A DNA stretch of 64,000 nucleotides from Parabacteroides goldsteinii DSM 19448 = WAL 12034 (GTDB taxonomy: Bacteria; Bacteroidota; Bacteroidia; Bacteroidales; Tannerellaceae): NCBI RefSeq assembly GCF_000969835.1, contig NZ_KQ033912.1, forward strand, positions 568,221-632,220, written 5' to 3'. The position numbers were made by a program, and so were the translations under genes. The number at the start of each line of letters is the position of its first letter. The stretch's first letter is position 1. The notes under the pieces are model-generated. The model ran no database searches. It was given only the letters and a program-made list of their open reading frames with translations, and was not told the origin of the DNA. This document shows, in pieces, positions 18,201-26,425 of the stretch.

Positions 18201-18458
18201 CATGCCTTCCTTTATCAGGATTTCCTGAGGGATCAGACCAATATAAGATATTAATAATGTTTGTCCGGGTGATACCGAGATAGAAAAACGGCCATCGGCA
18301 TCGGCAATCGTACCGTTCTGTGAATCTTTCACCTGAACAGCTGCTCCGGCCAAAGGTTCGGAAGTTGCCTCTTCGAGGATAACCCCCGTTACTGTTTGCT
18401 GAGCAAAACCTGCCAAGCAAAACAACATCAGTAAGAATGTTAGAAAAGATTTTTTCAT
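15261..18458 (-). CDS. SusC/RagA TonB-dependent transporter (PUL 1)
   Basis: 1065 residues. After a signal peptide (ending GFAQ) comes a carboxypeptidase-regulatory-like domain (about 22-105, TVTGVILEEATSEPLAGAAV), then the plug (DINEVVVVGYGVQKKVNLTG, followed by VLKDAAACAIYGARAAYGVILVTTKKG) and a 22-strand outer-membrane barrel ending in VVSVGLVVNL. It imports oligosaccharides bound by the adjacent SusD protein. It is the first gene of its operon. The divergent gene 274 bases away is a hybrid two-component regulator, the usual control for such loci. Confidence 0.95.
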   Translation of the reverse strand: MKKSFLTFLLMLFCLAGFAQQTVTGVILEEATSEPLAGAAVQVKDSQNGTIADADGRFSISVSPGQTLLISYIGLIPQEILIKEGMKDLTIKMLSDAVDINEVVVVGYGVQKKVNLTGSVSSVKGDVLERRPVADAVQSLQGMVPGLLVSNSDGGRPGGAGTLTLRGQGNLDNNAAPYVLVDGVEMSLTDVNPSDIENISVLKDAAACAIYGARAAYGVILVTTKKGEEGKTRINYQGTVGWSTPTVLPDMVNSYDFAQYWNAGVTNAGSPRLYSDEKLALLQQYINDPSSVDPWFELPANSNMNPAFENSESGVGNVNYFDLHYKNWAFKQNHNISLSGGGKAAQYYISGGYYSEDGILRYADMDYKRYNFAANVTSQLTSWMKLKVNTKFMHSDQNTPFGDGGISEGFYHSLARFRPTVSPVDPNGHFTELTMIPYLQSGTYTNTQRDNMNITAGLDIQPVKNWFIFFDYTYKLGNKEYEALNVSPLIYGADGVSTSKGVRAELGMSPDGKFTRSYDRTRYQSINLYTNYLFSLAEKHNFTVMAGFQEEDYEFSLMKNSITGLYSTSNPNVGMGTGDKTVIDTRNGWATRGFFGRINYDYDGRYLVELNGRYDGSSRFASGNRWGFFPSVSLGWNITREQFMSSVTDVLSNLKLRASYGLLGNQAGAALYTFAATMELNNKLGNYIFSDGRHIFTRAPGVVNPTTTWEKVESKNIGLDFGFLGNSLTGTLDVFQRDTKDMLGPGVDFPDIFGADAPKTNNARMRNRGWELALNYRGQIGSDIQYTIGGSLSDATSEVTEYANPTGTNPKENWYTGKKVGEIWGYRADGLIQTQEEADAYNEKYDLSFISGKPWTPGDVKYRDLNNDNKINNGTNTLDDMGDMTVIGNTTPRYQYTVNGSISWKGISLSMMFQGVGKRDWDPGTGAYFWGSGPYAQVTVFKEHLDFWSESNPGAYYPKPYIHTAGGVVPFRDKTMTTSDRYIQSGAYCRLKNLTISYDLPAIWTNKVGMQKVQVFFSGENLLTFTKLKGMFDPEAIYTKNDYTSEGGKNYPMNRVVSVGLVVNL

Positions 18459-18702
18459 AAAACAATAAATTTAGTAAACAACATAATTTAATTCTCAAGA
18501 CAGGTAAGTTTTTTCAAATTCACCTATATCCAATAACATCGAATTAACCCTATTTCATAAGCACGCTCTGTTTAGTTAATATTTGCAAAGGCAAAGTTGC
18601 ACTTTCCGAGACATACCGATGTCAACAATCGTACTTTTCATGTCAAAAACCATCCCAAAGTTCTGTTTACACTGAATGTTTTCTATTTTAGATCGGTTTT
18701 AT

Positions 18703-18710
18703 TACATTTG
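18703..18710 (+). promoter_or_regulatory. Probable promoter element of the HTCS gene
   Basis: TACATTTG fits TAnnTTTG and lies 23 bases before the ATG. No clear -33 element was found. Confidence 0.4.
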
Positions 18711-18732
18711 CACTTATTAGAAATAAAGTACG

Positions 18733-21700
18733 ATGAGAAGCATCCCTATTATAAAATTATTACAATTCCTGTTTTTGTTTTACTTCTGTATAGGATATAC
18801 AAAAGGAGCAACCCCCAGCTATTTTTTCCAGCAGCTGAATCTGGACAAAGGTTTATCGCAAACAACAGTGAATTGTATACTGGCAGATAATAAAGGATTG
18901 ATCTGGATCGGGACAGCTTCCGGGTTAAGCTGTTTTGACCGTTACGGTATGAAAAGTTATTTCCATGAAAAGGATAACCCTTATTCCCTGCCGGGAAATA
19001 CGATCTATTTCATTGCGGAAGATTCATTGAACAATATCTGGGTTTCCACCAATAACGGATTAACCTTATACGATAAAAGCAGCGACTCATTCCGTCCTGT
19101 CAAATTCGAAGATAAGATAATCATAACAAATTCATTCCATACATTCTCCGGTTCCATCCTTTTCACTGCTGATGAAGGAGTATATATCTATGACGGCAAA
19201 AGTCGGACTCTTCATAAAAGGCCCGTCCTTCAAAAAGACTCATCCGATTTTATACCTTATTATATTCGTCCCTGGGACAAAGACGAAGTATTGCTTATCT
19301 CACGCAGAAACGGTATCCTCAGATACAACCCGGTTACCGATCAGATAACTCCTACCGATTATCCGATCCAAACGGGAGACCTGAATGCGGTTTATCTGGA
19401 TAGTAAGAAAAGGCTTTATCTTTCCTCCTATAATAAAGGCTTCGTTTGTTACGCTCCGGATGGAAAAAAGCTTTACCATATCCATACGGGAAATTCCAAA
19501 TTAAATAATAACCTGGTACTTGACTTTCTGGAGATAAATAACAAACTCTGGATAACGACCGATGGCGGAGGAATCAATATTATGGATCTGGAAAACACCT
19601 CCGATATTACAGCCATTGTCCATACGCCGGGAGACAGGAACACGCTTCCGGTAAATTCCGTCAAATGCATCTATAAAGACAAACAGGATAATATCTGGGT
19701 AGGGACAGTCAGAGGCGGTATGATCGGTATCAAAGAAGTTTTCATGAAAACATATACGGATGTTCCGCGCAACAATACCAACGGATTGAGCGATATATCA
19801 GTCATCAGTATCCACGAAGACAAACGGGGACGCTTGTGGCTGGGGACAGACGGAGGCGGTATCAACCAATACGATCCTTATACCGATACCTTCAAACATT
19901 ATCCATCCACTTACGGAGATAAAGTCGTATCTATTACAGATTATTCGGACTCAGAATTGCTCGTTTCCCTATATACCAAAGGTATGTATCTCTTTAATAA
20001 AGAAACAGGAAACTACCACCGGCCCTTCTATCTGATCGACGAAGCCACGACGGTCGACCAGTTTCACGGAGGAAATGCCTCACTGGCTTATAGGGTTACC
20101 GACGAATGGGCTTATTTTCTGGGTAAAAATGCAGTCAGCCATAGTTTCCGGACCGGGAAGTTCTCTTTCCTGAAGATAGACGGGAAGAAGCTGGCCGTAG
20201 GTCCGATGAAAATGGTTTGTGCCGACGATAAATCAGCCTTTATCATCCAAAGCAACAACCTGTATGAAGTATATCACGGCAGCGACACGCTTCATGTCCT
20301 CCTCAGTATCGGTGGACATGAAGCGATCAAAGCGGTAGCACGCGACAAGAACGGTATTTTCTGGATCGGGACGGAGTATGGTTTCGGTTATTTCGATTCT
20401 AACACAAAGGAATTCACCAAGATTGAAACCAAACTGTTCAACAGTGTCTCTACCTTACTACTGGACGAACAGGAACGTCTTTGGATCGGTGCCCGCAACA
20501 TGTTATTCTCATACGATCTCAAAAAGAAACGTTTCGCCTCCTGGGGAGAATCGGACGGTTATACGACGAATGAGTTCATCTATAAATACCAGGTTTCGTC
20601 CATCTCCGATTATATCTATCTGGGTGGCGCCTCCGGATTGCTGCGTATCAATAAAAACATACCGACCAAAGAAGAGCCGCTGCCCGAAGTCAGGCTGATG
20701 GATGTGTTGCTGAACGGGAACTCCTGTATCGACCAGTTGGAAAACGGCCGTAACCGGATAACGATTCCTCATACGCACAGCTCCATTGAAATAAAAGTCA
20801 TCTCGATGGAAAAAGATGTGTTCCGCAGCAAACTATACCGTTATATGATTAACGGAACCGATCAACAATACACCGAAACATACAACCATGTCCTTTCACT
20901 GCGTATGCTGGCTCCGGGCAACTACTCCATCCTGGTGTCCTGCAACTCAAAAAGCGGGGAATGGAGCGAACCGGTCGAAGTACTTCATATCACGGTAACA
21001 CCTCCCTGGTATCAACGCCCCTACGTCTTTGTCATTTTCATCATCCTGTTAATCCTCTTTCTTTTCTGGTCCGAACGCATAGCAAGGCGGCGCAGAAACC
21101 GGAAAATGAAATGGCAGATGAAAGAGCACACCAATAAGATGAATGAGGAAAAGGTACGCTTCCTCATCAACATCAGCCATGAACTGCGTACCCCGCTAAC
21201 ACTGATTTACGCACCTCTGAAAAGGATACTCGACAAAAACAGCTGGAATGAACCGGAAAATCTGAAAGGACAATTATCCGGCATATACAAACAGGTGCTG
21301 GACATGCGGAACACCATCAATATGGTATTGGATATGAGCAGCCTGAAGGAGGCGAAGAATACGTTGCACAAAACGCCCCATCAACTGAACGAATGGATTA
21401 TTTCCGTCGCCAAAGATTTTGAAAGCGAACTGGAAGCCCGCCATATCCGGATAGACTACCAACTGGATGAACATATCGGACAAGTTTCGTTCGACGGTCC
21501 CAAATGTACGACCGTCTTATCGAACTTATTAATGAATGCGCTGAAGTTCAGCCCTTCGGACACAACGATCACCGTATCCAGCGAATTACTGGATGATAAA
21601 ATCCGGGTAAGCGTAGCCGACCAGGGAATCGGTCTGGGCAATCTCGATGCCAATAAACTCTTTACCCGCTACTATCAGGGTAACCACGACCAGTCGGGAA

Positions 21701-22701
21701 GCGGGATAGGACTCTCTTTCTCCAAAGCACTGATAGAAAGGCACAAAGGAACGATCGGTGCCATGAACAATGAAGACTGCGGAGCCACTTTCTTCTTTGA
21801 ACTGCCACTCGATGCCGAGAATGAAAACATAGAAAAAGAAAACCGGCAAGACGTATGGTTCCCGGTTGAATCCCCATCCGAAACGGAAACATTCTCTACA
21901 AACCATTATTCTATCATCATCGTAGAAGACAAGAAGGAATTAAGTTCGTTCCTGAAAGAATCCTTACAGGAATCATTCAAAAATGTCTATGTGGCAGGCG
22001 ACGGAGAAGAGGCCATTGAAATAATTAACCAGAAGCATCCGGACATCATTGTCAGCGACATTATGATGCCGAAGATGAACGGTTATGAATTGTGTAAAAA
22101 GATCAAGGAAGACATGGCAACCAGCCATATTCCCGTTATACTCCTAACTGCCAGGGGGGATCTGGACAGCACGACAATGGGATACAAACTGGGAGCGGAC
22201 GCTTATCTGGCAAAGCCTTTCGATATGGAATTATTACTGGCAGTCATCAGTAACCAGCTGAAAAACCGGGAAGCGATCAGGCAGAAGTATAAAGAAAGCC
22301 ATTTACTTCCTCCGGAAGCAACCCCTTCACAGACAAACAACCTGGACGAGGAGTTCATGCTGAAACTGAACAAGCTGATTTACGACAACCTTTCATCGCG
22401 TGAACTCGATGTCAAATTCCTTACCACGCAGATGGGAATGAGCCGTACGCCACTCTACGCCAAGCTAAAGGCCTTAACCAATATGGGAGTTAACGATTAT
22501 ATCAATATGATCCGCATAGATAAAGCCTGCCAGCTACTGGTTGGCTCTTCCATGAATATCACAGAGATATCCGAAACTGTAGGATTCGAGTATCCCCGCC
22601 ATTTCAGCACGCTGTTCAAACAGCTCAAAGGCATGCCGCCATCGCAATACAGGAATAGTAAGGCTACAACAAAAGAATGCGATAGCGAAAGAGAAGATTA
22701 G
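18733..22701 (+). CDS. Hybrid two-component system sensor-regulator (HTCS)
   Basis: 1322 residues combining sensor kinase and response regulator. After a signal sequence come periplasmic beta-propeller repeats (Reg_prop; for example LIWIGTASGLSCFD, NIWVSTNNGLTLYD, LWLGTDGGGINQYD) and a Y_Y_Y domain. A membrane helix lies at about 765-783. The cytoplasmic part has a HisKA domain with His816 (NISHELRTPLTLI), an HATPase domain (GIGLGNLDANKLFTRYY, GSGIGLSF), a receiver with Asp1109 (IVSDIMMPKMNG) and a C-terminal AraC-type DNA-binding domain (about 1215-1310). It probably binds a glycan fragment in the periplasm and activates the divergent susC operon. Length and order are typical for the class. 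Confidence 0.96.
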   Translation: MRSIPIIKLLQFLFLFYFCIGYTKGATPSYFFQQLNLDKGLSQTTVNCILADNKGLIWIGTASGLSCFDRYGMKSYFHEKDNPYSLPGNTIYFIAEDSLNNIWVSTNNGLTLYDKSSDSFRPVKFEDKIIITNSFHTFSGSILFTADEGVYIYDGKSRTLHKRPVLQKDSSDFIPYYIRPWDKDEVLLISRRNGILRYNPVTDQITPTDYPIQTGDLNAVYLDSKKRLYLSSYNKGFVCYAPDGKKLYHIHTGNSKLNNNLVLDFLEINNKLWITTDGGGINIMDLENTSDITAIVHTPGDRNTLPVNSVKCIYKDKQDNIWVGTVRGGMIGIKEVFMKTYTDVPRNNTNGLSDISVISIHEDKRGRLWLGTDGGGINQYDPYTDTFKHYPSTYGDKVVSITDYSDSELLVSLYTKGMYLFNKETGNYHRPFYLIDEATTVDQFHGGNASLAYRVTDEWAYFLGKNAVSHSFRTGKFSFLKIDGKKLAVGPMKMVCADDKSAFIIQSNNLYEVYHGSDTLHVLLSIGGHEAIKAVARDKNGIFWIGTEYGFGYFDSNTKEFTKIETKLFNSVSTLLLDEQERLWIGARNMLFSYDLKKKRFASWGESDGYTTNEFIYKYQVSSISDYIYLGGASGLLRINKNIPTKEEPLPEVRLMDVLLNGNSCIDQLENGRNRITIPHTHSSIEIKVISMEKDVFRSKLYRYMINGTDQQYTETYNHVLSLRMLAPGNYSILVSCNSKSGEWSEPVEVLHITVTPPWYQRPYVFVIFIILLILFLFWSERIARRRRNRKMKWQMKEHTNKMNEEKVRFLINISHELRTPLTLIYAPLKRILDKNSWNEPENLKGQLSGIYKQVLDMRNTINMVLDMSSLKEAKNTLHKTPHQLNEWIISVAKDFESELEARHIRIDYQLDEHIGQVSFDGPKCTTVLSNLLMNALKFSPSDTTITVSSELLDDKIRVSVADQGIGLGNLDANKLFTRYYQGNHDQSGSGIGLSFSKALIERHKGTIGAMNNEDCGATFFFELPLDAENENIEKENRQDVWFPVESPSETETFSTNHYSIIIVEDKKELSSFLKESLQESFKNVYVAGDGEEAIEIINQKHPDIIVSDIMMPKMNGYELCKKIKEDMATSHIPVILLTARGDLDSTTMGYKLGADAYLAKPFDMELLLAVISNQLKNREAIRQKYKESHLLPPEATPSQTNNLDEEFMLKLNKLIYDNLSSRELDVKFLTTQMGMSRTPLYAKLKALTNMGVNDYINMIRIDKACQLLVGSSMNITEISETVGFEYPRHFSTLFKQLKGMPPSQYRNSKATTKECDSERED

Positions 22702-22719
22702 ATTCGATATTTATCAAAA

Positions 22720-22844
22720 GTGAGCTATCTTGTCCCCGTGCTTGACACGGGGACGCAGAAGAACAGGCAGTATCAAAAGATACATATAGGATACGGTTTG
22801 TGCCTTTGCGATCCCGTGTCAAGCACGGGAACGGGATAGCTCAC
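22720..22844. repeat. Full copy of the 125-bp palindromic repeat family (copy B)
   Basis: The ends are inverted repeats of about 34 bases starting GTGAGCTATC, with five mismatches. Each end also contains its own hairpin (CCCCGTGCTTGACACGGGG). The roughly 50-base core, including TATCAAAAGATA, is identical in copy C. It lies between two convergent genes. Confidence 0.9.
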
Positions 22845-22867
22845 CTTTTTCTATAATTACCCCCCAT

Positions 22868-24217
22868 TTATTTCCAGTAAGGCAATGTATAAGGATTGCG
22901 ATACTGATACCAGTACAACCGATGTGCAGCGGCTTCCTTATCATTCACGAAACTCAATGTAGCCGGATCCCATTTTACCGGACGATTCAGTTCGCGGGAA
23001 ATATTTGCCAGACAGCAAAGCGTATTAGTGCTGCAACCTACCTCTACCGGAGCAATCGGATTCTCACGTGAACGAACGCAATCGATAAAGTTCTGCATAT
23101 GAGGCGAACTTACTTCATACTCTCCTTTACCGACTTCTTTCTTCTTAGCTTTCAACAAGGAAGGATCCGAACATTCGATATAACCGCGTGCTACCTTCAG
23201 CCATCCTTTATCACCGATAAACTGGATACCCTGAGCATTCTCATTATCTTCCCGATAAGGCTGTTCGGTCATCACAATACCGTTAGCATATTTCATGGAT
23301 GCATATTTCTGTCCGTTATAACCAGCCGGAGTAAATTCTACCGGGCCGGAACCGTCCATACCGATAGCAGCCTGAGCGATGTCAAACATATGGGCACCCC
23401 AGTCGGCCGTAAAGCCATTACCGGTTTCCTGATACCAACGCCAGGCTCCCCACAACTGTTCGTTCTGCTCCGGATCGAGAGAGATCGGAGGACAAAGATC
23501 CGGATGATAGTGTACCTTCGGATCATTCAGCGGTCCCATCCATTGATTGAAGTTCAGATTTCCCGGCACAGGCATTTCCGGCAGATCCAACGGTTTTGGA
23601 GGTGCACCGACACGGGCATATATTTTCTCTACATGACCGATCGCTCCATTACGAACCAACTCGATCGCTTTCTGAAACTCTTCGCTCGAACGTTGCTGGC
23701 TTCCCACCTGTAGCACCCGCTTGTTATCGCGGACGGCTTTTACCATCGCCAGACCTTCGGCAATTGTATAAGCCAGCGGTTTCTGGCAATAAACATCTTT
23801 TCCCGCCTGACAGGCATGAATAGTAGTCAAAGCATGCCAGTGGTCGGGAGTTGCCACCTCGATCGCATCGATGTCCTTACGTTCCAGCATTTCCTCATAA
23901 AACTCATAGCTGTCGCAACGCGGCGCCACGCCCTGCTGCTTCTGCCAGGCCGTAATTCTACGCACAAAACGCTCACGTTTCATGGAATCTACGTCACAAC
24001 CGGCAGCAACCTGCACGCCCGGACAATTGGAAAAACTGGTAAAATCGGATAAACCTTGCTGCCCCAGTCCGATAAAGCCTAAAACAACCCGATCACTCGG
24101 TGCGATGCGCACTCCATTGATCGACCAGCTGGGAAGGATTGTAAAACTGGCTAGTCCCAGTGCGGACAAGCCGAGGAATTTTCTTCGGGAAATTCCTTTC
24201 TTCTCGTTCTCTTTCAT
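22868..24217 (-). CDS. Tat-exported Gfo/Idh/MocA oxidoreductase
   Basis: 449 residues. The N-terminus has a twin-arginine signal (ISRRKFLGLSALGLASF), so the folded, probably NAD(P)-loaded enzyme is exported to the periplasm. The Rossmann segment follows (VVLGFIGLGQQGLSDF), then the family motif ATPDHWHALTTIHACQAGKDVYCQKPLAYTI written here in parts: DHWHAL and CQKPLAYT with the catalytic Lys. The C-terminal alpha/beta domain carries the substrate pocket (GAHMFDIAQAAIGMD). Members oxidise or rearrange sugars and some are glycosidases (GH109-type). It is the only gene of its unit, convergent with the HTCS gene. Substrate unknown. Confidence 0.88.
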   Translation of the reverse strand: MKENEKKGISRRKFLGLSALGLASFTILPSWSINGVRIAPSDRVVLGFIGLGQQGLSDFTSFSNCPGVQVAAGCDVDSMKRERFVRRITAWQKQQGVAPRCDSYEFYEEMLERKDIDAIEVATPDHWHALTTIHACQAGKDVYCQKPLAYTIAEGLAMVKAVRDNKRVLQVGSQQRSSEEFQKAIELVRNGAIGHVEKIYARVGAPPKPLDLPEMPVPGNLNFNQWMGPLNDPKVHYHPDLCPPISLDPEQNEQLWGAWRWYQETGNGFTADWGAHMFDIAQAAIGMDGSGPVEFTPAGYNGQKYASMKYANGIVMTEQPYREDNENAQGIQFIGDKGWLKVARGYIECSDPSLLKAKKKEVGKGEYEVSSPHMQNFIDCVRSRENPIAPVEVGCSTNTLCCLANISRELNRPVKWDPATLSFVNDKEAAAHRLYWYQYRNPYTLPYWK

Positions 24218-24254
24218 GGTATTAAATTATATTGGTCTTAAAAAATCAATACTG

Positions 24255-24262
24255 CAAATGTA
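24255..24262 (-). promoter_or_regulatory. Probable promoter element of the 22868-24217 gene
   Basis: On the minus strand TACATTTG matches TAnnTTTG about 38 bases before the start codon. No clear -33 element. Confidence 0.4.
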
Positions 24263-24282
24263 TAGAATTTATTGAAATAAAT

Positions 24283-24320
24283 AAAAAAAAGCGGGAATAT
24301 TTGATGAAATATTCCCGCTG
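24283..24320 (-). terminator. Terminator of the PCMD/barrel operon
   Basis: AGCGGGAATATTT and AAATATTCCCGCT form a long perfect stem. On the minus strand it is followed by eight T. It starts about 20 bases after the stop at 24341. Confidence 0.93.
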
Positions 24321-24340
24321 ATATGATATTGTATTATAAC

Positions 24341-25126
24341 TTAAAATGCATAACCGAAGCCCATATTCAGATAGATCGGATACATGGCGAAAGTAATCGT
24401 ATTAAAATCTTTCTTGAATATATCGTTCATACCCCAAGTCAGATCGGCATACACATTCAAGTGTTTGAAGGCTTTCCATTCGCCTCCCAGCTGTAGCCCC
24501 CATGCAAAACGACGCAGGTCTTTGGAAAAATCGTAAGGAGCACTTTTACCGTCTTCAAATACGACTTTGTTACCGGTCGGATCGAGTTCACGCAAGTAGC
24601 CGTCGTACACATCACCCGTAAAATCGCCTTCCATCCGATAGGAAACATACGGTCCGGCATTCAACTTCCAACGTGGAGAAACCCGCCAGGCAGCCAGCAC
24701 AGGAACAGTCAGATACGAGTTATTTACTTTTGTCTTTACCTGTCCGGTCCAAAAGCCTTTCATACGTTCACCACCGTCACCGATGATCTCCATGCTGTAA
24801 TTCTTTACACGGGCATCTGTTTTCATACCTTTCGTTTCAAGGCGTAAAGCAAGCATAATACCCCAGGTACGCGCCGGATTAAGCCACTTCGTTACATTCC
24901 CCTCGATAGCAATCTGCAATGTCGGGTTATAACTGTCAATAGAACGTATCTCTTTCGGCAATGGCAATGGAGACGTACCTCCGATACTGAATCCGGCTTT
25001 TACCTCATATTCCAACCCGATCAGATATGAATTGATGATACCGGCATTCCGGTCTTTCTGGGCAAACAGACTATGGCTAGTCAGCAATAATAAACCCAGG
25101 ATACTTATAATTAATTGTTTTTTCAT
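24341..25126 (-). CDS. Outer-membrane beta-barrel protein
   Basis: 261 residues with a signal peptide (ending SLFAQ) and amphipathic beta strands ending in an aromatic residue (MGFGYAF), as in outer-membrane barrels of the OmpA/PorT/OprF-like group. Predicted strands include WGIMLALRLETKGM, LNAGPYVSYRMEGDF and FAWGLQLGGEWKAF. There is no plug or TonB region. It starts 12 bases after the PCMD lipoprotein gene, so the two are co-transcribed and may act together at the cell surface. Ligand or role unknown. Confidence 0.75.
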   Translation of the reverse strand: MKKQLIISILGLLLLTSHSLFAQKDRNAGIINSYLIGLEYEVKAGFSIGGTSPLPLPKEIRSIDSYNPTLQIAIEGNVTKWLNPARTWGIMLALRLETKGMKTDARVKNYSMEIIGDGGERMKGFWTGQVKTKVNNSYLTVPVLAAWRVSPRWKLNAGPYVSYRMEGDFTGDVYDGYLRELDPTGNKVVFEDGKSAPYDFSKDLRRFAWGLQLGGEWKAFKHLNVYADLTWGMNDIFKKDFNTITFAMYPIYLNMGFGYAF

Positions 25127-25138
25127 ACTGTTTTATGT

Positions 25139-26233
25139 TTATTCTTCCACTGAATGGATCAGTTCGACTTCATCTATATATAATGTACTGCCAACTGCTC
25201 CGTTGAACAAATCACCTTCTATACTGGAAGAAAACACAATCGCCACATTATATTTTCCTGCTTTCAACTTATCCCGGTCGATAGTTTTACCTGGTCGCAT
25301 ATTAAACGGCAGATAGAACTGTGTCCATTCATCCGTCTCTTTTGCATCTTCGATCCGTGCGACGGAGATCAAGTTGGGATGGCTGAATTTGTTAGTTCCA
25401 TCCAGCATCTTCACATCATCGGTCGTCTCATAAAAGATCGCATAGATATCGAACATATCTTTTTTACCGGGAACGATCTTTCCTGATTCGGAGAAATCCG
25501 GTCCTGCCTTGTACTTATAATATCCGGTCAGATAAGTCGGTACATACTCGAACGGCATACCGAATTTAGTTGCTTTCAAGGCATTTGTAATAGCACTGAT
25601 AATATCGAATGTCCCCATAAACAGGTTTCCGGCAGCAATCGGCATTTTCAAATCCGAACCGAAATTACCGGTCGAACGAGTTACCAACCTTACACAATGA
25701 CCTTTATAGCCTTTATCAAAAGAAAGTGTTGGAAAGGTATCGCGGGGAGCTTTCATATCCGTCAGTGCAAATCCGGGATTACCGCTTGCCCAATCCATTA
25801 TAGTGTTACCTTTATCATCTGTTTCATAGAAGACATCATAACCTGCTGTACCTTCATGTCTGACCTTTTCAAAACTATATTGTGTACCGATACCGGTTAT
25901 CACATAACTCACCTCATAGCGTTTCTTCCATTGTCCGTCTTCCGAAACGACAGTGTAATACTGCGGTTCGCTGAAATCGAGCGTCGTTCCGCTAGCCGGT
26001 GAAATAGAGGCCCCTGGCGTCAGGGTAAATTCAGGCGATTGTTTCGACAAATCAGTATTTGATTTAACCATCAATGTAATCTTATCATTTGTAATAATAG
26101 GATCGCGACGCAATATGTCGGCTGGTACTGTACAAGTCAGAATATCAGCTTCTGCATTCGGCGCCTCGTCCTGGATACAGGACATTCCCATAATACTTAA
26201 AAAAAGACAGGTTAATAAGCGTGTCAGCTTCAT
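25139..26233 (-). CDS. PCMD-domain surface lipoprotein
   Basis: 364 residues with a lipobox (MGMSC, Cys19). An N-terminal Ig-like domain (about 30-115, seen in TLDFSEPQYYTVVSEDGQWKK) is followed by the PCMD domain (putative carbohydrate metabolism domain): YSFEKVRHEG, then DWASGNPGFALT, and the C-terminal segment SSSIEGDLFNGAVGSTLYID. PCMD proteins are beta-sandwich lipoproteins found near glycan-use genes in Bacteroidota; their function is not established. It is the first gene of a two-gene operon and is divergent from the second Gfo/Idh/MocA gene. Confidence 0.8.
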   Translation of the reverse strand: MKLTRLLTCLFLSIMGMSCIQDEAPNAEADILTCTVPADILRRDPIITNDKITLMVKSNTDLSKQSPEFTLTPGASISPASGTTLDFSEPQYYTVVSEDGQWKKRYEVSYVITGIGTQYSFEKVRHEGTAGYDVFYETDDKGNTIMDWASGNPGFALTDMKAPRDTFPTLSFDKGYKGHCVRLVTRSTGNFGSDLKMPIAAGNLFMGTFDIISAITNALKATKFGMPFEYVPTYLTGYYKYKAGPDFSESGKIVPGKKDMFDIYAIFYETTDDVKMLDGTNKFSHPNLISVARIEDAKETDEWTQFYLPFNMRPGKTIDRDKLKAGKYNVAIVFSSSIEGDLFNGAVGSTLYIDEVELIHSVEE

Positions 26234-26345
26234 TTTGTTTCTTTTTTAGTGAATAATCCAATAATTACTTTTTCCATAAAGTGACTGCAAATTTACTTCC
26301 CTTTTTCGGATTTGTCTGCAATATTATGTTTTTATTACATATTTT

Positions 26346-26378
26346 ATTGGGCAAACCCAGGCTTTCTTCCTATTTTTG
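26346..26378 (+). promoter_or_regulatory. Possible promoter of the 26426-27739 gene
   Basis: TTG at 26346-26348 and TATTTTTG at 26371-26378, 22 bases apart (slightly more than the usual 19-20), about 48 bases before the ATG. Confidence 0.4.
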
Positions 26379-26425
26379 GTGTTTTACAAACAATTGTGTA
26401 TCATCACCATTAATTCATTCAGACC

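Noticed and set aside
18597..18890. 97-residue frame upstream of and overlapping the HTCS gene
   Set aside because: It is a shadow frame of the HTCS start region and spans the HTCS promoter.
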